A stretch of 15,417 nucleotides of DNA, taken from the NCBI GenBank assembly GCA_002423325.1, contig DIVQ01000111.1, forward strand, positions 1 through 15,417. The letters are read 5' to 3'. The position numbers and the translations under genes were made by a program. The stretch is from Anaerolineales bacterium UBA6128. GTDB taxonomy: Bacteria; Chloroflexota; Anaerolineae; UBA1429. Positions 1 through 7,765 of this stretch are shown here, piece by piece; position 1 is the first letter of the stretch; the number at the start of each line of letters is the position of its first letter. The notes beneath the pieces are model-generated. The model ran no database searches, was not told the DNA's origin, and was given only the letters and a program-made list of their open reading frames with translations.

Positions 1-281
1 AGATGCTCGCGATGGGCCGCGGGCTGATGTCGCGTCCCACGCTGCTGTTGCTGGATGAGCCTTCGATGGGTTTGGCGCCGATCCTGGTGGAAGAGATTTT
101 CAACATCATCCAGACGATCAACAAGCAGGGCACCAGCATTTTGCTGGTGGAGCAGAACGCGGCGATGGCGCTCTCGGTGGCCAGTCGCGGATATGTGTTG
201 GAAACGGGCCGCATCGTGCTCGAGGGGAATGCCAGGCATCTGCTGGAGAACCCCCAGGTGCAAGAGGCCTATCTCGGGTAG
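1..281 (+). CDS. livF: Branched-chain amino-acid ABC transporter ATP-binding protein, LivF type (3' end only)
   Basis: This is the C-terminal part (about 93 residues) of a cytoplasmic ABC ATPase; the start lies left of the window. The visible part begins just after the signature motif (MLAMGRGLMSRP, as in LivF proteins), then has Walker B with the catalytic glutamate (LLLLDEPSMGLAP) and an H-loop region where LivF proteins read LLVEQN (here SILLVEQNAAMAL), and ends in the typical LivF tail (GNARHLLENPQVQEAYLG). The SMGLAP D-loop and VEQN motifs separate LivF/LivG from GlnQ- or MalK-type ATPases. LivF pairs with LivG to power uptake of leucine, isoleucine, valine or related compounds through LivH/LivM with a LivJ/K binding protein, none of which are in the window. 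It is followed by a hairpin-plus-T-run before the next gene. Confidence 0.9.
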   Translation, partial: MLAMGRGLMSRPTLLLLDEPSMGLAPILVEEIFNIIQTINKQGTSILLVEQNAAMALSVASRGYVLETGRIVLEGNARHLLENPQVQEAYLG

Positions 282-357
282 GAGCATGGAATGGGCGGTG
301 GCTGATGTTCGTGGCCCCGCTTCTGCTCAATACAGTGGAACTATGGTCAGGAGCGGC

Positions 358-402
358 GGGGCTGGCGCACAGCGCGACTTGGCTGGCGCCCGGCCCCGTT
401 TT
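358..402 (+). terminator. Probable intrinsic terminator after livF
   Basis: A GC-rich hairpin with 5' arm 358-368 and 3' arm 386-397 (eight pairs including one T-G wobble, one bulged C, then three more pairs) is followed by four T residues at 399-402. It lies between livF and the amino-acid permease. The T-run is short, so it may be only a partial terminator. No convincing promoter was seen between it and the permease start. Confidence 0.42.
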
Positions 403-416
403 GGTGACAAGGTGTG

Positions 417-424
417 AAGGAGGT
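417..424 (+). promoter_or_regulatory. Strong Shine-Dalgarno site that fixes the permease start
   Basis: AAGGAGGT lies four bases upstream of the GTG at 429. The in-frame GTG at 414 lies upstream of this ribosome binding site and has none of its own, so 429 is the better start. Confidence 0.8.
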
Positions 425-428
425 CGAA

Positions 429-1862
429 GTGACCAACGGCCCTTCAGAAGCCGTGGGTATCGGTTCAAGCAGGGGGCGGGCAGACTGGCGCCTTGTGATG
501 CTGGTTGTCAGCAGCGTGCTGATACTGGCGGGCTACGCCCTGCCGATGTTCCCGAACCGGATCACCGAAGCCGTGACGCGCTATTCGCTGGGAGCCACGC
601 GTTGGTCCAGCTTTTCCGTGCTCGTTACGGAGCAACACTATAACCAGAACACCGCGCCGCTGAACCAGGAGCTGGATTCGGTGGCGATCGAGGTGGCGCC
701 GGTGACCGCGCACGCGGGTTCGGGCTGGGCCTGGCTGGCACAGCTGCTGGCGCCGCGCGAGCGTTTGGGCAAGTTCTTCAGTCTGGTGGTCTGTCTGGCG
801 CTTCCGGTGATTGCGGCGCTCTATATGCTGGCGTGGGCGTGGGTCTTGCTGCGCGGCAAGCGCGACACGCACGAGCAGATGATCGTGCCGGGTTTCAGCC
901 TGGCGCTGCTGACGCCGGTGTGCTTGTGGCTGGCATGGCAGCATCAGTTCGATTTCAGCGCGAGGCTCCTCGGCCTTGCATCGGCAGCCCTGGCGCCGCG
1001 TGCGGGGTTCTACCTGGCGTTGCTGGGCACCCTGCTGGCCTGTGCGACGGCCTTCAGTTACCGTCGTGATACGCACCGCGCGCTGTTCAGTTGGTGGTGG
1101 TTGGTGCTGGCGACGGCGCTGTTGATCTGGCTGCTGACGCGCTTTCGTCCGCAACCCTATCTCGAGATCTGGAACTTTATCAGCGACGGGATCGTCGTGA
1201 CGCTGCGGCTGGTAGCCACCTCCTTTGGGCTGATCGTCTTGGTCAGCCTGCTGGGCGGATTGGGGCGTATCTCGCACAACAGGATCATCTACGGCATCGC
1301 GTCGCTGTATGTCGAGATCGTGCGCGGCATCCCGCTGTTGGTGCAGTTGCTGTTTATCTGGTTCGCGCTGCCCCAGGTGTTCGATGGGATCGGCGACCTG
1401 CTGCTGGCGATCTCGCCCGGGCTGGAGGGCGCGGCGGCGGTGTTCTATGATCTGCGCTTGAACCCATTCACGGCGGCGGTGGCCGGCTTCACCCTGTGCT
1501 ACGGGGCCTATGGTGCAGAGATCTTTCGCGCGGGCATCGCCTCCATCCATCGTGGTCAGATGGAAGCCGCGCGCTCGTTGGGGATGACGCCGCTGCAGTC
1601 GATGCGCTTCGTGGTGCTTCCGCAGGCCATCCGCGTGATCCTGCCGCCCATCGGCAACGAATTCGTGGCGCTGCTCAAGGACTCGTCGCTGGTGTCGGTG
1701 CTTGCAGTCTCGGACCTGACGCGCCGCGGCCGTGAGTATATGGCGCGCACCTTTTTGAGCTTTGATACCTGGATCATGGTGGCGTTGTGCTACCTGGTTC
1801 TGACGCTGTTCTCATCGCGCGCCGTCGAGTATATCGAGAGCAAGATGCGCTTTGAGCGCTAG
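429..1862 (+). CDS. Polar amino-acid ABC transporter permease with long multi-span N-terminal extension
   Basis: This is an inner-membrane permease of the HisM/GlnP family, 477 residues from the GTG at 429. Family members are usually about 220-250 residues. The conserved permease domain covers roughly residues 248-475, with the opening span (SDGIVVTLRLVATSFGLIV), VEIVRGIPLLVQLLFIWFA, and the EAA coupling loop near residues 379-400 (EAARSLGMTPLQSMRFVVLP) that contacts the ATPase. Residues 1-240 are extra: a span at about 22-40, a periplasmic-type loop of about 70 residues, then about four further hydrophobic spans (117-141, 153-170, 192-210, 222-237). The GlnQ-type ATPase follows after 18 bp, so the two form one transporter. 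No binding protein is encoded in the window, so the substrate cannot be named. The function of the extension is unknown. Confidence 0.9.
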   Translation: MTNGPSEAVGIGSSRGRADWRLVMLVVSSVLILAGYALPMFPNRITEAVTRYSLGATRWSSFSVLVTEQHYNQNTAPLNQELDSVAIEVAPVTAHAGSGWAWLAQLLAPRERLGKFFSLVVCLALPVIAALYMLAWAWVLLRGKRDTHEQMIVPGFSLALLTPVCLWLAWQHQFDFSARLLGLASAALAPRAGFYLALLGTLLACATAFSYRRDTHRALFSWWWLVLATALLIWLLTRFRPQPYLEIWNFISDGIVVTLRLVATSFGLIVLVSLLGGLGRISHNRIIYGIASLYVEIVRGIPLLVQLLFIWFALPQVFDGIGDLLLAISPGLEGAAAVFYDLRLNPFTAAVAGFTLCYGAYGAEIFRAGIASIHRGQMEAARSLGMTPLQSMRFVVLPQAIRVILPPIGNEFVALLKDSSLVSVLAVSDLTRRGREYMARTFLSFDTWIMVALCYLVLTLFSSRAVEYIESKMRFER

Positions 1863-1880
1863 CGCAAGGAAGAGTGGAAC

Positions 1881-2648
1881 ATGGCATCCGAGACAATCGC
1901 GCGCCTGGACGAACAACCGATCATCCAGATCGAGAATGTGCGCAAGACGTTCGACCATGGCAAGGTTGGGGCGCTGGACGGCGTAAGCCTGAACGTCTAC
2001 CGCAAAGAGGTAGTGGTCATCATCGGGCCCAGCGGCTCGGGCAAGTCGACGCTTCTGCGCTGCATCAACCGGCTGGAGGTGCCCGATTCGGGCAAGGTGA
2101 CGGTGGACGGCGTGCCGTTGACCGACGCAGAGAACATCAACAAGGTGCGCATGGAAGTGGGCATCGTCTTTCAGCAGTTCAACCTCTTCCCGCATCTCAC
2201 CGTGATAGGCAACCTGATGCTGGCGCAGCGCGTGGTTCGCAAGCGCAGCAAGGCAGAGGCCGCCACCATTGCGCTCGATCTGCTGAACAAGGTTGGGATT
2301 CCCGAAAAGGCCGAGATGTACCCGGGGCAGCTCTCGGGCGGACAGCAGCAACGCGTCGCCATCGCGCGCGCGTTGGCCATGCAGCCAGAGATCATGCTCT
2401 TTGACGAGCCGACGTCGGCGTTGGACCCCGAGATGATCAAAGAAGTACTGGACGTGATGCTGCAACTGGCAGAAGAGGGGATGACGATGGTGGTCGTCTC
2501 GCACGAGATGGGGTTTGCGCGTGCCGCAGCCAATCGCATCGTCTTTATGGACGACGGTCAGATCGTCGAGGACTCGCCCCCCCAGATGCTGTTCGAGTGC
2601 CCCAAAGAGCAGCGCACCTGCGAGTTTCTCAGCAAGATCCTGCACTAG
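1881..2648 (+). CDS. glnQ: Polar amino-acid ABC transporter ATP-binding protein, GlnQ/HisP type
   Basis: A cytoplasmic ATPase of 255 residues, normal for the family, that energises the adjacent permease. Visible motifs are Walker A GPSGSGKST (about 49-57), Q-loop VFQQFNLFPH (about 96-105), signature LSGGQQQRVAIARAL (about 151-165), Walker B IMLFDEPTSALDPE (about 171-184) and the H-loop in VVVSHEMGFAR. QQFNLFPHLTV and SHEMGFAR are characteristic of the glutamine/histidine/general amino-acid branch. A Shine-Dalgarno-like AGGAAGAG (1866-1873) precedes the ATG. The gene is 18 bp downstream of the permease and probably cotranscribed. It converges with the minus-strand ATPase gene with a gap of about 50 bp in which no clear T-tailed terminator was seen. 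Confidence 0.93.
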   Translation: MASETIARLDEQPIIQIENVRKTFDHGKVGALDGVSLNVYRKEVVVIIGPSGSGKSTLLRCINRLEVPDSGKVTVDGVPLTDAENINKVRMEVGIVFQQFNLFPHLTVIGNLMLAQRVVRKRSKAEAATIALDLLNKVGIPEKAEMYPGQLSGGQQQRVAIARALAMQPEIMLFDEPTSALDPEMIKEVLDVMLQLAEEGMTMVVVSHEMGFARAAANRIVFMDDGQIVEDSPPQMLFECPKEQRTCEFLSKILH

Positions 2649-2699
2649 AATCCGGCCGAAAACTCTTCGAACGGCGCATCCGCCCGAGCGCCGCGCCCG

Positions 2700-3929
2700 T
2701 CAGTCGGGCATGATGCGCAGGTCGCTCTGCTGGTCGAACAGGTAGAGCGACTCTTGCGGGATAGCCACGTTCACGCGCCAGCCCGTGTTGAGACGCACGT
2801 CCATCGGCGCCTGTACGCCAAAGATGCGCTCCCCCGCCTGCACGTTGACGACCTGCACGTGCTGCGCAAAGTGCGGCTCGACGTTCAGGACTCCGGCGCC
2901 CAGCGTCATCTGCCCCGTTGGAGCCGACTCGTCCTCCATCAGCAGGCTGGCGCCGTCGCTGCGAAAGCCCAGGATCACCTCCTGGTCGGGCGTGACCTTG
3001 TTGAGCAGCGGCGCCGGCACAGGGACGGAGCCCATCGCGCTGGCAAGCGTGCCCTCGGACGTCACGCGCCAGCCCGGCAGCAGGTTCATGGGCGGCAGGC
3101 CCAGAAAGCCGGCCACAAACGAGTTGACCGGGTTCTCCATGATCTCGTGGAAGGACGCTACCTGCTCGATCTTGCCGGAGCGCATTACAGCCAGACGATC
3201 GCCAAGCGTGATGGCTTCGGTCTGGTCGTGCGTCACGTACAGCGCCGTGATGCTAAAGCGGTGCAGCAGGCGGTTGATCTCGATGCGGGTCGACGAGCGC
3301 AGCTTGGCGTCCAGGTTGGAGAGCGGCTCGTCGAACAGAAAGAGGGACGGGTCGCGCACGATACAGCGTCCGATGGCGACGCGCTGCTGCTGCCCTCCTG
3401 AGAGGGTGCCGGGCTTACGATCGAGCAGCACCTCAAAACCGATGCCCATGATCTCGGACGTAATGCGGATGCGTTCCATCATCTCTTCGGGCGGGCGCTT
3501 GCGCACCTTGAAGAAAAAGCCCAGGTTGCCCTCGCCCTTCATATTGGGGTAGAGCGCATAGTTTTGAAAGACCATGCCGATTCCGCGCTCCTTGGGGGGC
3601 ACGTCGCGCATGTCCCGGTCGTCATAGTAGACCTTGCCCTCGTTGATCGTCTCCAAGCCGGCGATCACACGCAGCATCGTGCTTTTGCCGCAACCTGAAG
3701 GACCTACCACTGCCATCGTCTCGCCATCCTCGACGGTCAGGCTCACGCCGTCGAGCGCACGCACCGGCTCGGACGCTCGCCCGCCCTGCACCTGACGCTG
3801 GGCGGCCACGCGTTCCTTGTAGGCGCGGTCCTGCATCCGGGCGGTGGTGTTGTCGAGCGCGGCCTGGCGGAACGTCAGCGTCATCGGGCGGAATACCTTG
3901 ACGATATTGTCGACACGAATGGTAGCCAC
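2700..3929 (-). CDS. Sugar-type ABC importer ATP-binding protein (MalK/UgpC/MsmK family) with an N-terminal insert
   Basis: A 409-residue ATPase of the CUT1 carbohydrate-importer group. Motifs: Walker A GPSGCGKST (76-84), Q-loop VFQNYALYPNM (120-130), signature LSGGQQQRVAIGR (176-188), Walker B LFLFDEPLSNLDAKLR (196-211) and H-loop YVTHDQTEA. A C-terminal regulatory OB-like (TOBE) part follows from about residue 260, including the typical FVAGFLGLPPMNLLPG. The N-terminus is odd: after MATIRVDNIVKVF about 44 extra, charged and probably helical residues (14-57) precede ALDGVSL, moving Walker A about 40 positions later than usual. The GTG start at 3929 has an AGGTGA site just upstream. No permease or binding protein is nearby, so it may be a shared ATPase, as MsmX/MsmK are known to be. 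It appears to have its own promoter, divergent from comF. Confidence 0.92.
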   Translation of the reverse strand: MATIRVDNIVKVFRPMTLTFRQAALDNTTARMQDRAYKERVAAQRQVQGGRASEPVRALDGVSLTVEDGETMAVVGPSGCGKSTMLRVIAGLETINEGKVYYDDRDMRDVPPKERGIGMVFQNYALYPNMKGEGNLGFFFKVRKRPPEEMMERIRITSEIMGIGFEVLLDRKPGTLSGGQQQRVAIGRCIVRDPSLFLFDEPLSNLDAKLRSSTRIEINRLLHRFSITALYVTHDQTEAITLGDRLAVMRSGKIEQVASFHEIMENPVNSFVAGFLGLPPMNLLPGWRVTSEGTLASAMGSVPVPAPLLNKVTPDQEVILGFRSDGASLLMEDESAPTGQMTLGAGVLNVEPHFAQHVQVVNVQAGERIFGVQAPMDVRLNTGWRVNVAIPQESLYLFDQQSDLRIMPD

Positions 3930-3969
3930 GGACTCACCTCGTTCCTCTGGTTAACACAGCGGTACGTTC

Positions 3970-3997
3970 ATTATAGCGGTGGACAGCGCGGGCGCAA
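3970..3997 (-). promoter_or_regulatory. Promoter for the MalK/UgpC-type ATPase gene
   Basis: Reading the minus strand, TTGCGC (3997-3992) and a perfect TATAAT (3975-3970) are separated by 16 bp. The -10 is preceded by CGC (CGCTATAAT). The start would fall some 35 bp upstream of the GTG at 3929. It is divergent from the comF promoter. Confidence 0.65.
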
Positions 3998-4013
3998 GCG
4001 CCGGCTGCTGCGC

Positions 4014-4042
4014 TTGCTCAGCCGCTCCTGCCGCGCTAGAAT
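4014..4042 (+). promoter_or_regulatory. Promoter for comF
   Basis: TTGCTC (4014-4019), a 17-bp spacer and TAGAAT (4037-4042). The 12 bases ending in this -10 box (CCGCGCTAGAAT) recur exactly at the sugar-transferase promoter (10602-10613), which supports both. The start would be about 15-20 bp upstream of the comF ATG. Confidence 0.65.
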
Positions 4043-4065
4043 GTCGCGACTGGGAGGGCAGGCCA

Positions 4066-4785
4066 ATGAACGTGGCTGAGACCCGGCATCGAACGCAGAC
4101 GCAGGCCCTGGATCTGCTCTACCCGCCGCACTGTGTGGCCTGTGAACGCGTCGGCGCCTGGCTGTGTGACGATTGCGCGGCCAGCATTACGCCGCTGCCA
4201 ACCGCCTGTTGCCCGCGCTGTGGGCGCCCCATGCCGACGTCGCGGCTGTGCCGCACCTGTCGCGGCCGGCGCTCGCCGCTGCAGGCGCTGCGGTCGCTGG
4301 GAAGCTATACGTCGCCGCTGCGCGAGGCAGTCCACGCGCTCAAGTACGATGGCCTGGCCGCGCTCGCGGATCCGCTTGCAGCGTTGCTCGAGACCTATTG
4401 GCGACAGGCGCCGTTGCCAGTGACGGTGCTGGCGCCGGTGCCCCTGCATCGCGGCCGCGTGCGCTACCGCGGCTACAATCAGGCCGCGCTGCTGGCGAGC
4501 GCTTTCGGGTCGCGCGTGGGACTGCCGGTGGTGGAGGACTGCCTCGTGCGGCGCCGCGCGACGCGCTCGCAGGTGGGTCTGAGCGTGGCCGATCGCCACG
4601 CCAATGTGAATGAAGCCTTTTGCTGTGTCGACGAGCGCGTGCGGGGCGAACGCGTGCTGCTGATCGACGATGTGTGCACCACAGGCGCCACGTTGGCGGC
4701 GGCCGCCCAGGCCCTGCTGGATGGCGGCGCGTCCTCCGTGTGGGCGTTGACGCTGGCGAGGGCGCCCTTTGCGACGGTGAGATAG
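4066..4785 (+). CDS. comF: ComF family phosphoribosyltransferase-like protein (double-zinc-ribbon amidophosphoribosyltransferase)
   Basis: A 239-residue cytoplasmic protein. The N-terminus carries four CxxC pairs (C23/C26, C34/C37, C49/C52, C62/C65), consistent with a ComF double zinc ribbon, followed by the typical ALRSLGSYTSPLREAVHALK. The phosphoribosyltransferase half includes VLAPVPLHRGRVRYRGYNQA (about 121-140) and a PRPP-binding loop LLIDDVCTTGAT (198-209). ComF proteins are known as late competence DNA-uptake factors in Gram-positive and some Gram-negative bacteria, but many bacteria without shown competence carry them and the substrate is undefined. The ATG at 4066 was chosen because GGGAGG (4052-4057) lies just upstream and the predicted promoter makes the earlier in-frame start (3979) untranscribed. 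No other competence gene is in the window. Confidence 0.9.
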   Translation: MNVAETRHRTQTQALDLLYPPHCVACERVGAWLCDDCAASITPLPTACCPRCGRPMPTSRLCRTCRGRRSPLQALRSLGSYTSPLREAVHALKYDGLAALADPLAALLETYWRQAPLPVTVLAPVPLHRGRVRYRGYNQAALLASAFGSRVGLPVVEDCLVRRRATRSQVGLSVADRHANVNEAFCCVDERVRGERVLLIDDVCTTGATLAAAAQALLDGGASSVWALTLARAPFATVR

Positions 4786-4856
4786 GCGGCGCAATCTGGC
4801 TGGAGGGCCGACTGCGTCGCAGTGTCAAGGCCATAGATACGGGCGAATGGAGTGAT

Positions 4857-6560
4857 ATGATGGAAAAAACAGTCGTGCGCGCGGCTCAGCCGCGCACCAT
4901 GGTCCAGGTACGTTTCGCGGACGGGCGCACCTACGAGGCGCCGGTGGGCACGCCCTATGGTGAGTATGTGCGTGTCGCCTTTCCCAAGCCGCCCTGTCCC
5001 ATTGTGGCGCTGCAGGTAGATGGCGCCGTTGCCGAGCTGGGAGATCCCGTGACGCGCGACGTGACCGCTACGCCCATCGATATGACGACCGGCGATGGCA
5101 TTCGGATCTATCAGCGTGCCGTGACCTTTGTACTGGTGGTGGCCGTACGCGAGCTGTTCCCCGAAGCGCGCGTGATGATCGACTTTGCCGTGGCGCTTGG
5201 AGGCTTTTTCTGCCAGGTGTACGGGCGCGCGCCCTTCACCCCTGCCGAACTGAGCGCTATCGAGGAGCGCATGCGCGCCATCGTCGAGGCAGACGAACCG
5301 ATCCGCAAGGAAAGCACGGGCATGGCGGAGGCCGCGCAGTTGTTCGCGGCGCAGGGCTATGACGACAAGGCGCGGCTGATGAGCGGCTGCGAGCCCTGTG
5401 ACATCGTGGTCTATGAGCTGCGCGGGGTCAAGGACTATTTCTACGGCTCGATGGTGTCGAGCACGGGCGCGTTGCGCTGGTTTGGGCTGCGGCATTGCCC
5501 CGACGGCTTTATCCTGCGGCTGCCGCGCCGTCAGAACCCCACTGTGCTGCCGCGACACCGCGAGTTTCCCAAGCTGACGCGCGTCTTTCGCGACTATGGC
5601 GACTGGCTCGACATCCTGGGTGTGCCCGATATCGGCGCGCTCAACGCCGCCATCGCGCGAGACGAGATGCGGCGCATCGTGCTGGTCTCTGAGGCCCTGC
5701 AGGAAAAGCAGATCGCAGAGATTGCGGCCGATATCACGGCGCAAAAAGAGCGCGTGCGTCTGGTGCTGATTGCGGGGCCCTCCTCATCGGGCAAGACCAC
5801 CTCGGCGCGGCGCCTGGGCATCCAGTTGATGGCCAACGGTCTGCGTCCCGCTGCGCTGGGGCTGGACGACTATTTTGTGGATCGCTCTCGCACGCCGCGA
5901 GATGCAGAGGGCAACCTGGACTTTGAGGCGCTGCACGCCGTTGACCTGGCGCTGTTCAACGAGCAATTGCTGGCGCTGATGGCGGGCGAGCGGGTGCGCG
6001 TGCCGCGCTTCAACTTTCATCTGGGGCGGGGTGAGCCGGGCCACGAGATGCAATTGCCCAGCGACGCCATCATCGTGGTGGAGGGCATCCACGGCCTGAA
6101 CCCTGACCTGGTGCCGAACATCCCGCCCGAGTCGATCTATCGCATTTACATCTCGGCGCTGGCACAGCTGAACATCGACCATCACAACCGCGTGCCCACC
6201 ACCGACTCGCGCCTGCTGCGCCGCATCGTGCGCGACGCGCGCGACCGGGGGTACAGCGCGCAGGGCACCATCGAGCGCTGGGAGAGCGTGCGCCGCGGCG
6301 AGGAGAACAATATCTTTCCGTATCAGGAGAACGCGGATGTGATGTTCAACTCGGCGCTGGCCTATGAGCTGGCAGTGCTCAAGCCGCTGGCGGAACCGTT
6401 GCTGCTGGGGGTCTCCTCGGGCACGCCCGCCGCGATTGAGGCGCGCCGTCTGCTCAGTTTCCTGCGTTGGGTGCGCCCCTGCTCGGCCGATCTGGTGCCC
6501 GGCAACTCGCTGTTGCGCGAGTTCATTGGCGGCTCGACGCTCAAGGATTTCCATTTCTAG
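4857..6560 (+). CDS. TGS-domain nucleoside (uridine-kinase-like) kinase
   Basis: A 567-residue protein with threonyl-tRNA-synthetase-like N-terminal parts and a P-loop kinase C-terminus. Residues about 15-85 match a TGS domain (VQVRFADGRTYEAPVGTPYGEY); residues about 90-250 resemble the second additional domain of ThrRS (AVRELFPEARVMIDFAVALGG), with no obvious HxxxH zinc motif. The kinase has Walker A AGPSSSGKTTSARRL (306-320), a lid/acceptor region GLDDYFVDRSRTPRDAEGN and IIVVEGIHGLNP as in uridine kinase/phosphoribulokinase folds. Close homologues are annotated as nucleoside kinases; the true substrate is not established here. The start was set at ATG 4857 because the frame upstream is antisense-like junk overlapping comF; a second ATG follows immediately at 4860. 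It lies 71 bp downstream of comF and may share its transcript. Confidence 0.88.
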   Translation: MMEKTVVRAAQPRTMVQVRFADGRTYEAPVGTPYGEYVRVAFPKPPCPIVALQVDGAVAELGDPVTRDVTATPIDMTTGDGIRIYQRAVTFVLVVAVRELFPEARVMIDFAVALGGFFCQVYGRAPFTPAELSAIEERMRAIVEADEPIRKESTGMAEAAQLFAAQGYDDKARLMSGCEPCDIVVYELRGVKDYFYGSMVSSTGALRWFGLRHCPDGFILRLPRRQNPTVLPRHREFPKLTRVFRDYGDWLDILGVPDIGALNAAIARDEMRRIVLVSEALQEKQIAEIAADITAQKERVRLVLIAGPSSSGKTTSARRLGIQLMANGLRPAALGLDDYFVDRSRTPRDAEGNLDFEALHAVDLALFNEQLLALMAGERVRVPRFNFHLGRGEPGHEMQLPSDAIIVVEGIHGLNPDLVPNIPPESIYRIYISALAQLNIDHHNRVPTTDSRLLRRIVRDARDRGYSAQGTIERWESVRRGEENNIFPYQENADVMFNSALAYELAVLKPLAEPLLLGVSSGTPAAIEARRLLSFLRWVRPCSADLVPGNSLLREFIGGSTLKDFHF

Positions 6561-6615
6561 GGCCGCGCGGCTGGCGGGCACAAGGCCCTGGTGAACACTC
6601 TTGTGGAGGAACAAA

Positions 6616-7695
6616 ATGGTGCAACTCTACGGTCGATCGTGGACGCGAGAGCAGCTGGCCGCCTACGTGTCTGGCACGCAGTTGTGCGGCGCTGTGCGCC
6701 AGGTCGAGTACGCCGATGGGCTGGGGCGCGGCGTGCGGCTGGCCGAGTTCGACACCGGCACGGGCTTTCGCTTTGACGTGCTGCTGGATCGCGCGCTGGA
6801 CATCGGCGCGGCCAGCTACCAGGGCATCCCGCTGGCGTTCGGCTCCAGCACGGGCATCGTGCACCCCGCCTACTATGACAAGGATGGCAAGCAGTGGCTG
6901 CGCAGCTTTGGGGGCGGCCTGATGTGCAGTTGCGGGATGACCTGTGTGGGCGGTCCCACGGTGGATGAGGGCGAGCCCCTGGGGCTGCATGGGCGCGTGT
7001 CCAACCTTCCAGCGAGCAACACCTGGGTGGACGACGGCTGGCGCGGCGATGAGCACGAGCTCTGGGCGCGCGGCAAGGTGCGGGAGACCGCCTTCTTTGG
7101 CGAGAATCTGTTGCTGACGCGTCGCGTCTCGGCCAACGTCGGCGAAAGCCGCCTGACGATACGCGACGCGGTGGCGAACGAGGGCAACCAACGCACGCCG
7201 CACATGATGCTCTATCACTGCAACTTTGGCTTCCCGCTCCTGGCGGAGGGCACGGAGCTCATCGCGCCCTCCAGGCAGGTGACGCCGCGTGATGCCGTGG
7301 CGGCCCCGGGGCTGGCCACGCACAACACCTGCGAGGCGCCCATCGCGGGCTACCAGGAGCAGTGCTTTTACCACGAGATGGCAGCCGACGACGCCGGCTA
7401 TGTGACGCTGATGTTGGTCAACCGCGGCCTGTGCGAGGGTGCAGGGCTGGCCGCCTATGTGCGCTACCGCCAGGCCGAGCTGCCGCGCTTTATCCAGTGG
7501 AAGCAGGTGGGCGTGGGCGCCTACGTCACCGGCCTGGAGCCGGCCAACTGCTACGTGGAGGGGCGCGACAAGGACCGCGCGCGCGGCATCCTGCAGTTCC
7601 TGGAGCCGGGCGAGCAGCGCGAGTACGTCGTCGAGTTGGGCGTAGTGACCGGGCGCGAGTCCATCGACGCGTTGGCGAGCAAGATCAAGGCGTAG
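6616..7695 (+). CDS. DUF4432 family protein (aldose 1-epimerase/galactose-mutarotase-like fold)
   Basis: A 359-residue soluble protein with no signal peptide. The sequence fits the DUF4432 group of the galactose-mutarotase superfamily: VLLDRALDIGAASYQGIPLAF near residues 55-75, GGLMCSCGMTCVGGP, LGLHGRVSNLPA, a central MMLYHCNFGFPLL and a C-terminal NCYVEGRDKDRARG followed by LEPGEQREYVVELGV. These match the usual family layout and length. Superfamily members bind sugars or sugar-like ligands; the reaction of DUF4432 proteins is not something I can assign from sequence. ATG 6616 is preceded by GGAGGA (6605-6610). The next gene is separated by a terminator-like hairpin. Confidence 0.85.
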   Translation: MVQLYGRSWTREQLAAYVSGTQLCGAVRQVEYADGLGRGVRLAEFDTGTGFRFDVLLDRALDIGAASYQGIPLAFGSSTGIVHPAYYDKDGKQWLRSFGGGLMCSCGMTCVGGPTVDEGEPLGLHGRVSNLPASNTWVDDGWRGDEHELWARGKVRETAFFGENLLLTRRVSANVGESRLTIRDAVANEGNQRTPHMMLYHCNFGFPLLAEGTELIAPSRQVTPRDAVAAPGLATHNTCEAPIAGYQEQCFYHEMAADDAGYVTLMLVNRGLCEGAGLAAYVRYRQAELPRFIQWKQVGVGAYVTGLEPANCYVEGRDKDRARGILQFLEPGEQREYVVELGVVTGRESIDALASKIKA

Positions 7696-7713
7696 GGCCG
7701 CTTGGGAGTGCGT

Positions 7714-7749
7714 GCGCAGGGGCGCGTCCAGGCCCCTGCGCCGCTTTTT
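7714..7749 (+). terminator. Intrinsic terminator or attenuator hairpin after the DUF4432 gene
   Basis: A perfect 10-bp stem (GCGCAGGGGC 7714-7723 with GCCCCTGCGC 7732-7741, 8-nt loop) is followed within three bases by five T residues (7745-7749). The next gene's Shine-Dalgarno site starts only 5 bp after the T-run. No promoter fits between, so expression of the following gene would depend on read-through. Confidence 0.8.
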
Positions 7750-7765
7750 GGGGGGAGGTGAGCAC

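Noticed and set aside
465..1550. 361-codon minus-strand frame opposite the permease
   Set aside because: Gln/Arg/His-rich antisense of hydrophobic segments; the plus-strand gene has clear family motifs.
2649..2699. Terminator between the two convergent ATPase genes
   Set aside because: Only weak stems (GGCGC/GCGCC, CGAA/TTCG) and no T-run were found.
4620..4856. Upstream extension of the kinase frame into comF
   Set aside because: It reads through comF in another frame as Arg/Gly-rich sequence. The family N-terminus (TGS domain) begins shortly after ATG 4857.
4810..4861. Promoter just upstream of the TGS kinase (TAGATA, TATGAT)
   Set aside because: No -35 at acceptable spacing; TATGAT overlaps the start codon. 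Cotranscription with comF is simpler.
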